A DNA stretch of 64,000 bases from UBA1756 sp045222555 (GCA_045222555.1 JBGUYY010000029.1:186001-250000), one strand, 5' to 3'; positions 1 to 9,358 are shown, counted from the first letter of the stretch. Translations and numbers: made by a program. The notes: a model not told the origin generated them from the sequence alone.

Positions 1-284
1 TCCGGCTTCCGGAATCTTCTGTCGTACAGGTCTAACCTGCACTGCCGCTCATCCGCGTCGTAGGTGAGAACAGGCATGAGCGTTTCAAGCCGCACATTCC
101 CGTTCTTGCCGACATAACCCTCCGTGGAGATCAGCGCAGCTCCATCAACTGGGATGGAGAAGATGACGTTGTCCGCCGATTTATGGATGATGAATTCAAA
201 GCAATTATCCGACACATAATCCTCCTGCAGTTTGCAGATATGGATGCGCCGGTTGTTGATGGATATGGGGAGATAGTAATGCAT
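1..284 (-). CDS. Partial hypothetical protein (N-terminal part only)
   Basis: Reading the minus strand from the ATG at 284-282 gives an open frame of 94 codons with no stop before the window edge. The protein starts MHYYLPISINNRRIHICKLQ and looks soluble and beta-rich, with no signal peptide or membrane segment in the visible part. It begins 13 nt after the stop of the vWA-domain gene at 298-2631, so it is probably the third gene of that operon. I recognise no family. A function linked to the two vWA proteins is inferred from position only. Confidence 0.6.
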   Translation of the reverse strand, partial: MHYYLPISINNRRIHICKLQEDYVSDNCFEFIIHKSADNVIFSIPVDGAALISTEGYVGKNGNVRLETLMPVLTYDADERQCRLDLYDRRFRKP

Positions 285-297
285 AATGGATGATATT

Positions 298-2631
298 TCA
301 AAAACTAAAGGTTTGTTTTACGATGATGTCAAAAGAGAGTGTTTGGGCAGGCACGGCCACTCGACCGCCGTCATACTCCTGTCCGTGAAACACGATATGC
401 TGGCAGTCGGAGTCTTCTGTAAAGGTAAGCAGCTGCGGAGTGTGCGGGTTTTGGGGCTGCGAGCCAACCCCATACCACAGACAGGACGGTATGCCTTGCG
501 GAAAGGCTTTGTGCAGCACGGGATATGGGAGGAAGGTGCCAAGCAGCGTGCCCTTTCCGCTTCTCATGCGTTGCACTGCCACCGCTACGCATGAGAGATC
601 CCATTCGGAGCCCATCGGTGAGTACAGGGTCTGCAGACTCGGCTTTTTATGCACATTCTCGCAGGCACAAAGATAACTGCCACAGACTGGATAAAACACT
701 CTGAAATGGCATTTGCCCAGCATCGGCAGCTCCCTTTTGTTCACTTTCGCAGTTACGATGGTTTTATATTCTGGATGCTCCTTCGCGATCTGGTGCACCA
801 ACAGACTCCGCAGTTCCAGTAACAACTTGGTCCCCACCCCTTGCGCGGGATGGCGGAAGAAGAAGAGACAACGTGCTTGTGACAAGGGCAGAGCGGTGCC
901 ATTGTCGTATTCGGGCACCAGAGCACTCCAGTATATGAATCCGTCATGCATACCCTGCGCCACAATGACATCACAGCACGTTCCATTCCGCTTGAGCAGA
1001 TACTCTTGCAAAACCATCTGCTCCATGGCAGAGAAAAAGCTGTCGTTGGAACTCTCTTTTTCTTCCTCAACACTGATCAATAAAGGTCGGCCCACCATCG
1101 GCAGAGCAATCGCTATCGCGCCAGTCCCCACCTCCTTCAACGTATAGAGGTTTTGACTCTTTTCTCGAGCCTGTTCCATCTCAAAGGCGGCATACGAAAG
1201 CGAGCCGTCGCGGAGGGTTTCATCTCGCAGGAAGTGTAATGTGAAGCGGCTGCGGATGACGATGGCATCGCTTTTCTTCCCGGTTTTTGCCACCACTTTC
1301 AGCATGGGACGACGGGAAGAAAGCTGCGGTGTGCAAGATCCGTCACTTTGCTTCACAAACGAAAGCAGCTGCGTGCCCTCTCGCTTCCAGTTACGGCGAT
1401 GGCTGTGCAAAACGATATATTCCTTGCCACCCATGACAATGGTCATCAGTTGTGTTCTGGGCAGCCATACCCGCCACACCATCAGTAAGATAAATAGCAG
1501 AAGCGCACCCCCGCCGGCGCCGATGACGAGGTGCGAAATCGTGCGGGCGGGCATCAAATGGGCCTGCTGCTCAAAATGTGCTTTGCGAAGATGCATCCCC
1601 CACAAGGTGTCACGATATTCTACCTGCACACTGCCATAGAGGGTGAAGTCGTTTCTAAATCGCTTGACATCATATTCAACTGCCACCACTCCATCCTCAT
1701 CGGGCACGAACCGCTTCCCCACCCTGTACATCTTCCCATTGACGCGAACGCTGTCAATCTGCACAAACCGCACAGAATCGTCGCGGTAGGTGGCCGGCAC
1801 CGCTATGCGCAGTTCATGTCCATTACGCGCTTTTGCATCCACCATATCATCTTCCAAGAGCGTTTTCGGTGCAGCATCCAGCAACTCATAGCGATAGCTG
1901 CGCACATGCACATGACCGTTCTCATCTGCCGACAGTTCCGTCATGCGTCCTTTCCCCTTGCCTGTTAAGCTATTGAAAAGATAAAGAGAGGTGGTGTCAC
2001 TGATTTCTGCCGCCTTCGCCGCATCCCACTTTCGGATATTGTTGAAGTCATTCATCCATTGCAGAGTCCCTTCAGCATCATCCGTCAAAGTGACCACATA
2101 CATGGAGCGGAAACGGGTTCCCATGTGATTTTTGCTGATATATTGCGACGCCTTCACCGCTGAAAAAGGAGCTATCTGCGACACAAATGACTGCTTGTAC
2201 TTGTAGTGGAAACGCGAATAGTCAAGCAGACCGCAAAGGTGGGCTACCAGCTCGTCACGAGATTTAAACCGATGTACTTGTCCATCTGTATGATGGATAA
2301 AGCAGGAGTCTAATGACGGCTCGTTTTTTTTCAATTTTCCGTACAGATATCCTGAAGTGAAAAAGAGAAATTCGTCGCGACTGTAATCAACCGAGTCGAA
2401 GGCTTGTCCGTGAAGAAGACGGGGCTTGAGCTGCCGTGCGAGGTACTGCGCTTTTGCGCGCACACTGTTCCCCGGGAAATGGCCGCCGTCAATCATCGAG
2501 CCCGACAAGTCAACGGTCACCACCCAGAGGTTGCCGAGGGAATCCGCATCCTGAAGCGTACGCTGTGCCCCAACGCTGCCCGAACACCCAAACAGCACCA
2601 TCAGCAAAATCCCTGTGAACCATCTTCTCAT
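298..2631 (-). CDS. vWA-domain membrane protein, probable lipoprotein (paralogue 1)
   Basis: 777 residues. The N-terminus is a signal sequence with a lipobox-like LFGC (Cys16), so the mature protein is probably lipid-anchored or periplasmic. Residues 36-210 look like a von Willebrand factor A domain: a DLSGS metal-site motif (D41, S43, S45) and a second acidic strand end, TLTDD, at 181-185. A hydrophobic segment at about 365-389 is a transmembrane helix, followed by about 390 residues predicted to be cytoplasmic. The protein shares architecture and the opening words of its vWA domain (GNLWVV) with the gene just upstream (2643-4442), 11 nt away, so the two are tandem paralogues in one operon. 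The domain call rests on motifs; the biological role is unknown. Confidence 0.7.
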   Translation of the reverse strand: MRRWFTGILLMVLFGCSGSVGAQRTLQDADSLGNLWVVTVDLSGSMIDGGHFPGNSVRAKAQYLARQLKPRLLHGQAFDSVDYSRDEFLFFTSGYLYGKLKKNEPSLDSCFIHHTDGQVHRFKSRDELVAHLCGLLDYSRFHYKYKQSFVSQIAPFSAVKASQYISKNHMGTRFRSMYVVTLTDDAEGTLQWMNDFNNIRKWDAAKAAEISDTTSLYLFNSLTGKGKGRMTELSADENGHVHVRSYRYELLDAAPKTLLEDDMVDAKARNGHELRIAVPATYRDDSVRFVQIDSVRVNGKMYRVGKRFVPDEDGVVAVEYDVKRFRNDFTLYGSVQVEYRDTLWGMHLRKAHFEQQAHLMPARTISHLVIGAGGGALLLFILLMVWRVWLPRTQLMTIVMGGKEYIVLHSHRRNWKREGTQLLSFVKQSDGSCTPQLSSRRPMLKVVAKTGKKSDAIVIRSRFTLHFLRDETLRDGSLSYAAFEMEQAREKSQNLYTLKEVGTGAIAIALPMVGRPLLISVEEEKESSNDSFFSAMEQMVLQEYLLKRNGTCCDVIVAQGMHDGFIYWSALVPEYDNGTALPLSQARCLFFFRHPAQGVGTKLLLELRSLLVHQIAKEHPEYKTIVTAKVNKRELPMLGKCHFRVFYPVCGSYLCACENVHKKPSLQTLYSPMGSEWDLSCVAVAVQRMRSGKGTLLGTFLPYPVLHKAFPQGIPSCLWYGVGSQPQNPHTPQLLTFTEDSDCQHIVFHGQEYDGGRVAVPAQTLSFDIIVKQTFSF

Positions 2632-2642
2632 CTTCCCTATCC

Positions 2643-4442
2643 TTATTCGTTATGTTGATGAAATTCTATAAAACCACTCATCCGCAACTTGGGATAACCG
2701 ACCACCAGCCGCTCCATCTCTCCTTTCCCCACCACCACACAGGTGTAGTGCTCGGGCGCTATGTCTGCCAGCACGTCTCCCAACGGGTTGAGCCATCGGG
2801 GCTGACTGCTGCGCAAACGGGCCGGTAAAGTCTTCCCATATCTCCATTCCACCCATGCCGGATAGCAACGTGCCTGTCCGACATAGTGCTGCTCAATGTC
2901 CACTTTCGAGGAGACTGATTCCATGAAAATGCCAGACGGCACCTCCAGCTCCGACACATTCACAATGGGTTTTCGCATACCCATATCTGCAATGGTCTGT
3001 AATTTAAGTGGATGCCGCGACACCAGCAGTATCGAATGTTCCATCGGGAAATAGGAATCCTGCATCACTTCCGTTTGATGGATATGAGGATGCCGTCCCA
3101 CGCGCACCCGCCGCCAATCGCCTACCCGCGCCGAACACACCTGTCCTGCACCGTCCACCTCGCAAACCAGCAACGGCCTGCGCTGACGCCACCGACGGGC
3201 AAAGCTGCGGCGCACCACGAACTTACGTCCTGCTACATATATCACACACAGCCGTCGCCAGGGGATGATGACCAGCCGAATCAGCAGATAAAGTGCGATC
3301 AGTCCGATTGCACCACGCACCACCCACTTGCTCCACACTCCAAATAGCTCCGATCGCGCTTTGCCTTGACAGTCAAAGTTAATTTCTTTGTAATGAGGAC
3401 CATAAATCGAATCCTGATACGAAATACGAAATGCCCCCTTGAGTTCAAAACGGTTGTTCACCCATGCGTCGCGACAGCCCAAAGGCAGCACAAGGGAGTC
3501 GCCGGCCGACAAGTCCCAAAGGGTGTCCAACAGATAGTGCTTCCGGTTGACCTTCAACTCTTGAAGATAGCACACTTCCGCCACGCCGTAAGGGATTTCC
3601 TTTTCCAACAAACGAATACAAATGGCCCCATCACCTCTACGACTGATTTGCCATCTGCTATCTTCTTTTAAATCAATGGATTGAGATTGTTTTGTATGGT
3701 ATCGATACGCCCGAATATAGGGCTTCGTCTTCTCATCGGCGTAAAATCTGTCAAGCGTTCCCGCACCGCCTTCATTGCTCAACAGGGCATGTTTCACCTT
3801 CAGCGCCTGGTCCAGCATACCCGCCGCACGCAGTCCCCGCTGGTCAAGGTTCCAGTCGTCATGCTCCAACGCATCCGACGTAATGGTGATGACACGGATG
3901 TCAGCATAGTCACGGCTCATGCCCATCCGTTGCATCTCACGCGCCCCAACCGCAACAGAATAATAGCTCAGCAACGACACATACGCAGCGTCATAGCGGG
4001 GCAACGGGCTCTTCCAGCAGCGCTGGATGGCCTCCGACAGCGCTTCGGCATAGGCATACCTGCCACTGTCGCAAATATGGAGCAGCTGTCCGCCAAAGTC
4101 GCCCGCCCCAATGCGGTCAACACCAGCCAACACCAACAAAAAGTAGTCGCGCTCATAATCGATGCCGCATTGACGCAATGCTTGTGACAGCCGTTCGGGA
4201 CTGCATTTCACAGAACGCATGGAGGTGGAATGGTCCATTGCCACCACCCAAAGATTTCCCGGAGCTCGCCATTTGTGCAAGGACTGTGCTTGTGCATTTG
4301 TACTGAAAATACACAATATCAACAAGATACACATCTTCGAAAAAAGCATTGCCCGTTTGGCCATTGGAGTTGTGGAAAAATCCCAGCAGGATGCTTTACA
4401 TCCGGATTTCCATAGGGGCCATAACATCTGGCGGAGGTTCAT
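2643..4442 (-). CDS. vWA-domain membrane protein (paralogue 2)
   Basis: 599 residues from the first ATG. The true start may be the internal Met27 (ATG at 4364), which directly precedes a normal signal peptide ending in NAQAQ. A vWA-like domain follows with the metal-site motif DHSTS (D70, S72, S74) and a TITSD strand end at 186-190. A transmembrane helix lies at about 373-394, then a C-terminal domain of about 200 residues, shorter than in paralogue 1. First gene of a three-gene minus-strand operon; a TAATTTTG box at 4481-4474 is a possible promoter. vWA domains usually bind protein partners through a metal ion. No partner or pathway can be named here. Confidence 0.7.
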   Translation of the reverse strand: MNLRQMLWPLWKSGCKASCWDFSTTPMAKRAMLFSKMCILLILCIFSTNAQAQSLHKWRAPGNLWVVAMDHSTSMRSVKCSPERLSQALRQCGIDYERDYFLLVLAGVDRIGAGDFGGQLLHICDSGRYAYAEALSEAIQRCWKSPLPRYDAAYVSLLSYYSVAVGAREMQRMGMSRDYADIRVITITSDALEHDDWNLDQRGLRAAGMLDQALKVKHALLSNEGGAGTLDRFYADEKTKPYIRAYRYHTKQSQSIDLKEDSRWQISRRGDGAICIRLLEKEIPYGVAEVCYLQELKVNRKHYLLDTLWDLSAGDSLVLPLGCRDAWVNNRFELKGAFRISYQDSIYGPHYKEINFDCQGKARSELFGVWSKWVVRGAIGLIALYLLIRLVIIPWRRLCVIYVAGRKFVVRRSFARRWRQRRPLLVCEVDGAGQVCSARVGDWRRVRVGRHPHIHQTEVMQDSYFPMEHSILLVSRHPLKLQTIADMGMRKPIVNVSELEVPSGIFMESVSSKVDIEQHYVGQARCYPAWVEWRYGKTLPARLRSSQPRWLNPLGDVLADIAPEHYTCVVVGKGEMERLVVGYPKLRMSGFIEFHQHNE

Positions 4443-4473
4443 GCGGGACTTTTTCAGGTTATTTTTTCGGGTA

Positions 4474-4481
4474 CAAAATTA
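4474..4481 (-). promoter_or_regulatory. Possible -7 promoter box for the vWA operon
   Basis: TAATTTTG on the minus strand matches the Bacteroidetes -7 consensus TAnnTTTG, 32 nt before the first ATG at 4442. No TTTG is seen at the expected -33 distance, so the call is weak. Confidence 0.35.
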
Positions 4482-4592
4482 ATAAAATGTGTTTAATTTT
4501 TTATTCTAAATTTGCACTTTGATTTGAAAGAAAGATTCTATATAAAGTAATTATTTAATAAAATTATATATTTATATGTAAATTAATATTTT

Positions 4593-5090
4593 ATGAGGAA
4601 AATATTTTTATACTTTATTCCCGTTTTATTCTTTGTTTCCTGCCAGAAAAATCAGAAAGAGGAACCATTGGCAGACGAAAAGAAGGCTGCAACTGAAACT
4701 TCTGAAACCGCACCCCTGACCGCTGAGGAAATCAGCAACCCATCCGAGATTTATTTGAGCCTGACAAAGATTTTAGACAAAGCTACCGAAAAGATGGAAG
4801 TTGCGAAAACCACTGATGAGGTTGTTGCTGTGGCCACCCAGTATTACGATGAATACTGGACGTTAGCTACGGAGAAATACGAAGAGTGGTCAACGCAGCT
4901 GACGGAGAACGAGAAGAAGAACTACAGCCTCCGCGACAAAGAGTTTGTAAAACTTATTCGGGAGAAATATATTGAGGTGGGAGGCACTAAAGAAGAGCTT
5001 CGCAAGCTCCTGCACGATTTGATGATCAAGTGCATGCAATACGACACGGCACTGAAAGCGAAATTGGATACGGTGCAAGTACTACAATAG
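4593..5090 (+). CDS. Small lipoprotein of unknown function
   Basis: 165 residues with a short signal sequence ending in a lipobox (FVSC, Cys17), so probably an outer- or inner-membrane lipoprotein. The mature part opens with a charged, Glu/Lys-rich linker and then becomes a mostly helical domain (about residues 50-160) rich in Glu, Lys and Thr. Transcribed divergently from the vWA operon across a 150-bp A/T-rich gap and convergent with the repeat protein at 5120-5539. I do not recognise the family; no catalytic motif is visible. Confidence 0.65.
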   Translation: MRKIFLYFIPVLFFVSCQKNQKEEPLADEKKAATETSETAPLTAEEISNPSEIYLSLTKILDKATEKMEVAKTTDEVVAVATQYYDEYWTLATEKYEEWSTQLTENEKKNYSLRDKEFVKLIREKYIEVGGTKEELRKLLHDLMIKCMQYDTALKAKLDTVQVLQ

Positions 5091-5119
5091 CACTTTTTTG
5101 ACCTAATTCCTGAAATCGG

Positions 5120-5539
5120 TCACGACATTCTTCTTCTATGAATGTCTGACGAATCCCACGACTGGAACAGCAGGATATCGTGAATGGTGCGGATGATGGG
5201 GATAAATCCGTGCAACTCATTGTCAACAAACCACTTGATAGCGGCATCGTCCTTACGGCAGGCGGCGGCAAACTTGGACAGAAAGTCGCAATGGGCCTTT
5301 TCCAACCATTCGATGGCTTCGTCCTCGTCGTCGATGGCATCGCTGAGGATGGCGAACTCGGGATATCCGTTGTCCATCAGCCACTTGAGCGCATCGAGGT
5401 CGGAGAGGATCGCCCGCGACAAGGCCGCCAGCTCGGGAAAGCCATTGTGCAGCAGAAATTCCGTGAAACGGTTGTCACCCTTCAAACTCTCATGCCATGC
5501 CAAGAGCACTTTGGCATCATAATCCAACAAACTATGCAT
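5120..5539 (-). CDS. Small protein built of four 25-residue repeats
   Basis: 139 residues, no signal peptide. Residues 27-126 are four units of exactly 25 residues, each starting with an aromatic-hydrophobic pair (EFL, KWL, EWL, KWF). The Trp residues fall at 53, 78 and 103. Typical units carry a DNGYPEF-like turn and end in DxxAI or DxxAL. This points to a small alpha-helical repeat protein, perhaps a binding scaffold. It lies 4 nt downstream of miaA on the same strand, so it is probably cotranscribed with it. No known family is recognised and no function is claimed. Confidence 0.65.
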   Translation of the reverse strand: MHSLLDYDAKVLLAWHESLKGDNRFTEFLLHNGFPELAALSRAILSDLDALKWLMDNGYPEFAILSDAIDDEDEAIEWLEKAHCDFLSKFAAACRKDDAAIKWFVDNELHGFIPIIRTIHDILLFQSWDSSDIHRRRMS

Positions 5540-5543
5540 ACTT

Positions 5544-6473
5544 CTAAATTTTCAATTTTGAAACATCAATCCAGTGAATCACAAAGCCTTGCCGCTCCAT
5601 CCGGCGGAACCATGTCATCTGCCGCTTGGAGAACTGATGAATGGCGGTGTTGAGTTTTTCGAACATCTCTTCTTTGGAAATTTCTCCTAAAAGATACATC
5701 GTCAAGAACTTATACTCTAGACCGTACTTCATCAGCTGCCGGGTGCTAACTCCCTGTCGGATAAGTGTATCCACCTCTTCCACCATCCCCTCGTCGAGTC
5801 GCTGACGGAGCCGCTTCGTGATGCGCGCCCGCACGATGTCGCGGTCGGCGGTGGTGCCGAAGATGACGGACGGGATGCGCCGCACCTGCTCCTTCCACTC
5901 GGGATGGCGGTCGTAGTAGCACTCGATCTCCACGGCCTTGAGCAGCCGTTGGCGCTCGCAGGTGTCGGTATGGTTGTGCAACGGATGGAAGGAGGCCAGC
6001 ATTGCCGTCAGTTCCTCGTCGCTCATGGCTTCGAGGCGCGCCCGCAACTCCGCATCCGGCTCGATCGGAGCCAGCCGGTAGCCGCCCAACAGCGACTCAA
6101 CATACATGCCGCTGCCACCGCACAGCACCACCTCCCTACCCCGCGCCACGATATCATCGAGGGCACGATAAGCCGCCTGCTGGAACTGCGCCACATTGAA
6201 CTCGGTACCCGGCTCTGCCACATCCACCAAATGATAGGGAATCTGCTGTCCATCAATCACATAATCCGACAAATCCTTCCCTGTTCCAATGTCCATGGAG
6301 CGATACACCTGCCGCGAGTCGGCACTGATAATCTCGCCGTTGAAATCGTGGGCGATGCGCACGGCCAGGCGTGTCTTGCCCGTGGCGGTCGGCCCCAGCA
6401 CGGTGACAATCTCACCTGGCTGCCGCCCCCGCACCAGCTCACACACCTCGTCGTATGACTCCAACAGTTTCAT
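5544..6473 (-). CDS. miaA: tRNA dimethylallyltransferase
   Basis: 309 residues, the usual MiaA length. It transfers a dimethylallyl group from DMAPP to the N6 of A37 in tRNAs reading codons that start with U, which stabilises decoding. Visible motifs are the P-loop GPTATGKT near residue 27, the substrate-contact motif DSRQVYR near residue 56, and GGSGMYVES near 122. The C-terminal helical part includes a GLEYK segment typical of the family. It sits between a nucleoside kinase (upstream, 8 nt) and the 25-residue repeat protein, all on the minus strand. Confidence 0.96.
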   Translation of the reverse strand: MKLLESYDEVCELVRGRQPGEIVTVLGPTATGKTRLAVRIAHDFNGEIISADSRQVYRSMDIGTGKDLSDYVIDGQQIPYHLVDVAEPGTEFNVAQFQQAAYRALDDIVARGREVVLCGGSGMYVESLLGGYRLAPIEPDAELRARLEAMSDEELTAMLASFHPLHNHTDTCERQRLLKAVEIECYYDRHPEWKEQVRRIPSVIFGTTADRDIVRARITKRLRQRLDEGMVEEVDTLIRQGVSTRQLMKYGLEYKFLTMYLLGEISKEEMFEKLNTAIHQFSKRQMTWFRRMERQGFVIHWIDVSKLKI

Positions 6474-6481
6474 CGCCTTCC

Positions 6482-8137
6482 TTAATAACTAAACTGACTG
6501 CCCCCCACAAACTCTCTGAGAATCGAGGTCCCCGGGATCATGTCAGGCGTAATCGACTTGAAATAAGAGAGCAGCTTCAGCAACCGGCGCGCCTCCGCAT
6601 ACTCAGGTTCGGTTTCCGGCACCTCGTTGAGCACCGGCACGGCGTATGGCTTCAGTATGCCCAGCTCGTAAATCAGCGCCGAGTTGACCATCGCATCTGC
6701 ATTCTCCTGATAAGGAAAGATATTTTTAGCCTCTCCATTCCTCACACTCTCCCAACGGCGAAGCGTGTCCAGGGCAGAATATCCACGATATTTATGGTCA
6801 CGTACAATTCTGCGTATCAATCGGTTGTCGGTGGTGGGAATGGGATTCTGCGAATCGATGGAGATGGAGGTGAGCGCCGACACGAAAATCCTGTATTTCA
6901 CCTCATCGGGGATGGCCTCGGTCAGCTTCGGATTCAGACAGTGGATGCCTTCGATAATCAGGATGGAGTTTTTCTTCATCTGCACCTTCTTCCCGAGCCA
7001 CAACTTCTTGCCCTGCTGGAAATCGAAGGTGGGCAATTCCACCTCCTGCCCATCCATCAACTTGAGTAAAGTCTCATTAAACAACTTCAAATCAATAGCT
7101 TCCAACGCTTCAAAATCCAACTTCCCATCTTTGTCTTTCGGGGTCTGCTCGCGTTCCACAAAGAAGTCGTCCACCGACACTTGCACCGGCCAGTAGCCTT
7201 GTATGGCCAGCTGCACCGAGATACGCTTGCAGGTGGTGGTTTTTCCTGAGCTGGAAGGCCCGCTGATCATCACCAGCTTCACCTTTTCACGACTACGAAT
7301 GTCGGCAGCAATCCGTGCAAAACGGTTCTCCTGAATGGCCTCCGTCACCCGAACCACATCCCCAATCTCGCCCGACACAATTCTTTCATTGATATCCATT
7401 ACGTATGGAACCCCAAATCGCATCGCTCCCTCCTTATAATCGCGATAGATGGCGAAAAGTTTGGGATTGCTGCGTGTAGCACTCAGAGTGTCAGGATGTT
7501 TCGGCTGAGGCATCTTCAACAAAAGCCCGCTTTCATATTTCTCTAAACTGAACAGTTTGATATACCCCGTTGAAGGCACCAAGAAGCCATAATAGTAATT
7601 GATTTTATCATCCAACGCATAGATGGTGGTGAAGATTCTCTTCCGATATTTGAAAAGCCGCGACTTTTCTTCCATACCATGACGGGAATACTCCGCCAAG
7701 GCATCAGGAGTAAGCATCTCCAGCCGACGGAACGGGAGGTCACGAGCCACCAACTCATGCAGCGCATTAGTCAAACGGCTTATCAGTTCATCATTAATTT
7801 CACCCTGATAACCATCTAATGCACAATATTTTCCACCAGAAATCGAATGCGAAATACGCAGTCGCACATTCGGCAACAAATCGCTCACCACCTTAAACAA
7901 CATGAAGTAAAGCGAACGCTTGTACATGTCGTTACCGTAGGGAGAAGAACCATCGAAAAAACGGATCTGGCAAGGCTTGTGAATCAGATAGTTCATGTCG
8001 CGCACCTTGTTGTTGACCAATGCGCCCAACAAGGGGTATTTCAAGACAACGCCTTCTGCCTTAGCAATCTCCATAAGAGAAGTGCCATGGGGGTAGGATG
8101 TATTGTGCTGGTTGTTGTGACAATATACGCTAATCAT
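6482..8137 (-). CDS. Nucleoside (uridine) kinase with N-terminal TGS-like domain
   Basis: 551 residues from the ATG at 8137. A TTG seven codons upstream is open but less likely, because the TGS-like domain begins at MISVYCHNNQ. The first 60 residues resemble the TGS domain of threonyl-tRNA synthetases and are followed by a region like the synthetase editing-domain neighbour. The C-terminal half is a phosphoribulokinase/uridine-kinase domain with P-loop SGPSSSGKTTTC and SVDDFF. This architecture is common in Bacteroidetes and Clostridia and is annotated as nucleoside kinase. The nucleotide substrate is inferred from the family. It lies between an RsmI-like methylase and miaA on the same strand. 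Confidence 0.85.
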   Translation of the reverse strand: MISVYCHNNQHNTSYPHGTSLMEIAKAEGVVLKYPLLGALVNNKVRDMNYLIHKPCQIRFFDGSSPYGNDMYKRSLYFMLFKVVSDLLPNVRLRISHSISGGKYCALDGYQGEINDELISRLTNALHELVARDLPFRRLEMLTPDALAEYSRHGMEEKSRLFKYRKRIFTTIYALDDKINYYYGFLVPSTGYIKLFSLEKYESGLLLKMPQPKHPDTLSATRSNPKLFAIYRDYKEGAMRFGVPYVMDINERIVSGEIGDVVRVTEAIQENRFARIAADIRSREKVKLVMISGPSSSGKTTTCKRISVQLAIQGYWPVQVSVDDFFVEREQTPKDKDGKLDFEALEAIDLKLFNETLLKLMDGQEVELPTFDFQQGKKLWLGKKVQMKKNSILIIEGIHCLNPKLTEAIPDEVKYRIFVSALTSISIDSQNPIPTTDNRLIRRIVRDHKYRGYSALDTLRRWESVRNGEAKNIFPYQENADAMVNSALIYELGILKPYAVPVLNEVPETEPEYAEARRLLKLLSYFKSITPDMIPGTSILREFVGGSQFSY

Positions 8138-8162
8138 ATCTAAATTATTTATAATCAATTAT

Positions 8163-8861
8163 TTATAAATTCAAAAGAAAAATGGCAGGCTGCTTATGCA
8201 AATTCAAGGTGGTTTTGCGCCACTGTGCGATGGTCTTGGTACAAATCATCTCATCCTCGCAGGTGAGGTTGGCGGCTATGCAGAGTCGGAGATTGGGGGC
8301 GCAGACCGACACGATGGAGTTGAACAGGTGGTTGTTGCGATAGGGCGTCTCGATGAAAATCTGTGTCTGATGATACTTCAAGCACACTGCCTCCAACTGT
8401 TTGAGTCGTCTCTCTCTATCAGGCTGTTCCATAGGAAGATATCCATGGAAAGCAAAATTCTGACCGCCCAATCCGGAGGCCATAAGGGCCAGCACGATGG
8501 AGGAGGGTCCCACCAGCGGCACCACCTGGATGCCCAATCGATGTGCCTCGGCCACCACGAGATGTCCGGGGTCGGCCACACACGGCACACCCGCATCGGA
8601 AAGAAGTCCCACATGATGCCCTTCCAAACAGGGCTGCAAGAACTCCTTCAGATTCAACGACTTGTCGTGCTTGTCGAGATGAAAGAAAGTAAGGTCGTCG
8701 ATGGGGGTGGTGATACCCAATGCCTTCAGAAAACGGCGTTCGGTGCGCACATCTTCTACAATGTAAAATTTGATTTCGTTGATAATCTGACGGTTGAAAG
8801 CCGGAAATACCTTGTCGAAAGGGGATTCTCCTAATGGGGATGGGATTAAGTAGAGAGACAT
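8163..8861 (-). CDS. RsmI-like SAM-dependent methyltransferase (tetrapyrrole-methylase fold)
   Basis: 232 residues. It opens with LYLIPSPLGE and contains VEDVRTERRFL, a GLLSDAGVPCVADPG loop and GPSSIVLALMASGL, the order of motifs seen in RsmI-type methylases. In RsmI the product methylates the ribose of C1402 in 16S rRNA. However, this window also encodes a more canonical RsmI at 52848-53540, so this copy is probably the divergent Bacteroidetes paralogue whose substrate is not established. It is upstream of the nucleoside kinase on the minus strand and may share its transcript. Confidence 0.82.
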   Translation of the reverse strand: MSLYLIPSPLGESPFDKVFPAFNRQIINEIKFYIVEDVRTERRFLKALGITTPIDDLTFFHLDKHDKSLNLKEFLQPCLEGHHVGLLSDAGVPCVADPGHLVVAEAHRLGIQVVPLVGPSSIVLALMASGLGGQNFAFHGYLPMEQPDRERRLKQLEAVCLKYHQTQIFIETPYRNNHLFNSIVSVCAPNLRLCIAANLTCEDEMICTKTIAQWRKTTLNLHKQPAIFLLNL

Positions 8862-8872
8862 GATTGGTGGGT

Positions 8873-8909
8873 GATTTTAAGATTTGAAAGATTTGAAAGA
8901 TTTAAGGAT
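8873..8909. repeat. Intergenic A/T-rich short tandem repeat (GATTTGAAA type)
   Basis: Three to four imperfect copies of a 9-nt unit close to GATTTGAAA lie in the gap between the RsmI-like gene and the lipoprotein gene. Related tracts occur at 27449-27490, 54441-54480 and 54557-54591. Confidence 0.6.
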
Positions 8910-8929
8910 TATGAGAAAAATATAGGAAT

Positions 8930-9334
8930 CTATTGTTCCGAAACAACATCGTGAATGTCTTTTTTGGTCTTTTTGCAATAGTAGGTAATTCGTGAAGAGC
9001 CTACGTGACCATAATTAGTGTATGTAACAATAATGCTATCTCTTTTGATAAAATGTCCACCATCAATACCATACCCACAACTGCTAATATTTCCCTTTTT
9101 ATCAATTCGGGCAGTATAACTAGGACTATGCCAATCGTTATCCTCGTACCATATAAACCTAAAATCCATATTCTCGTCTTCTGATTTTTTTATAATGAGA
9201 TAACCTGTCATCGCATCATAATCTCTATAAAACGTGTAATTCCCTTCCCATTTGTTTCGATAGTCGAAGCCTTTCTCGCAGCCGGATAAAAGAAGCAATG
9301 TAATGATTATTAAACAGATGGATAATTTTTTCAT
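8930..9334 (-). CDS. Small lipoprotein of unknown function
   Basis: 134 residues. The signal sequence ends in LLSGC (Cys19), a clear lipobox. The mature domain of about 110 residues is rich in Tyr, Trp and charged residues (for example NKWEGNYTFYRDYD), in the manner of a small beta-barrel or lipocalin-like fold, but no family is recognised. It stands alone between the metal exporter gene and the RsmI-like methylase, all on the minus strand, with A/T-rich gaps on both sides. Base composition is lower in G+C than its neighbours. Confidence 0.6.
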   Translation of the reverse strand: MKKLSICLIIITLLLLSGCEKGFDYRNKWEGNYTFYRDYDAMTGYLIIKKSEDENMDFRFIWYEDNDWHSPSYTARIDKKGNISSCGYGIDGGHFIKRDSIIVTYTNYGHVGSSRITYYCKKTKKDIHDVVSEQ

Positions 9335-9358
9335 AAGTACTAATCTTCAATAATTGGA

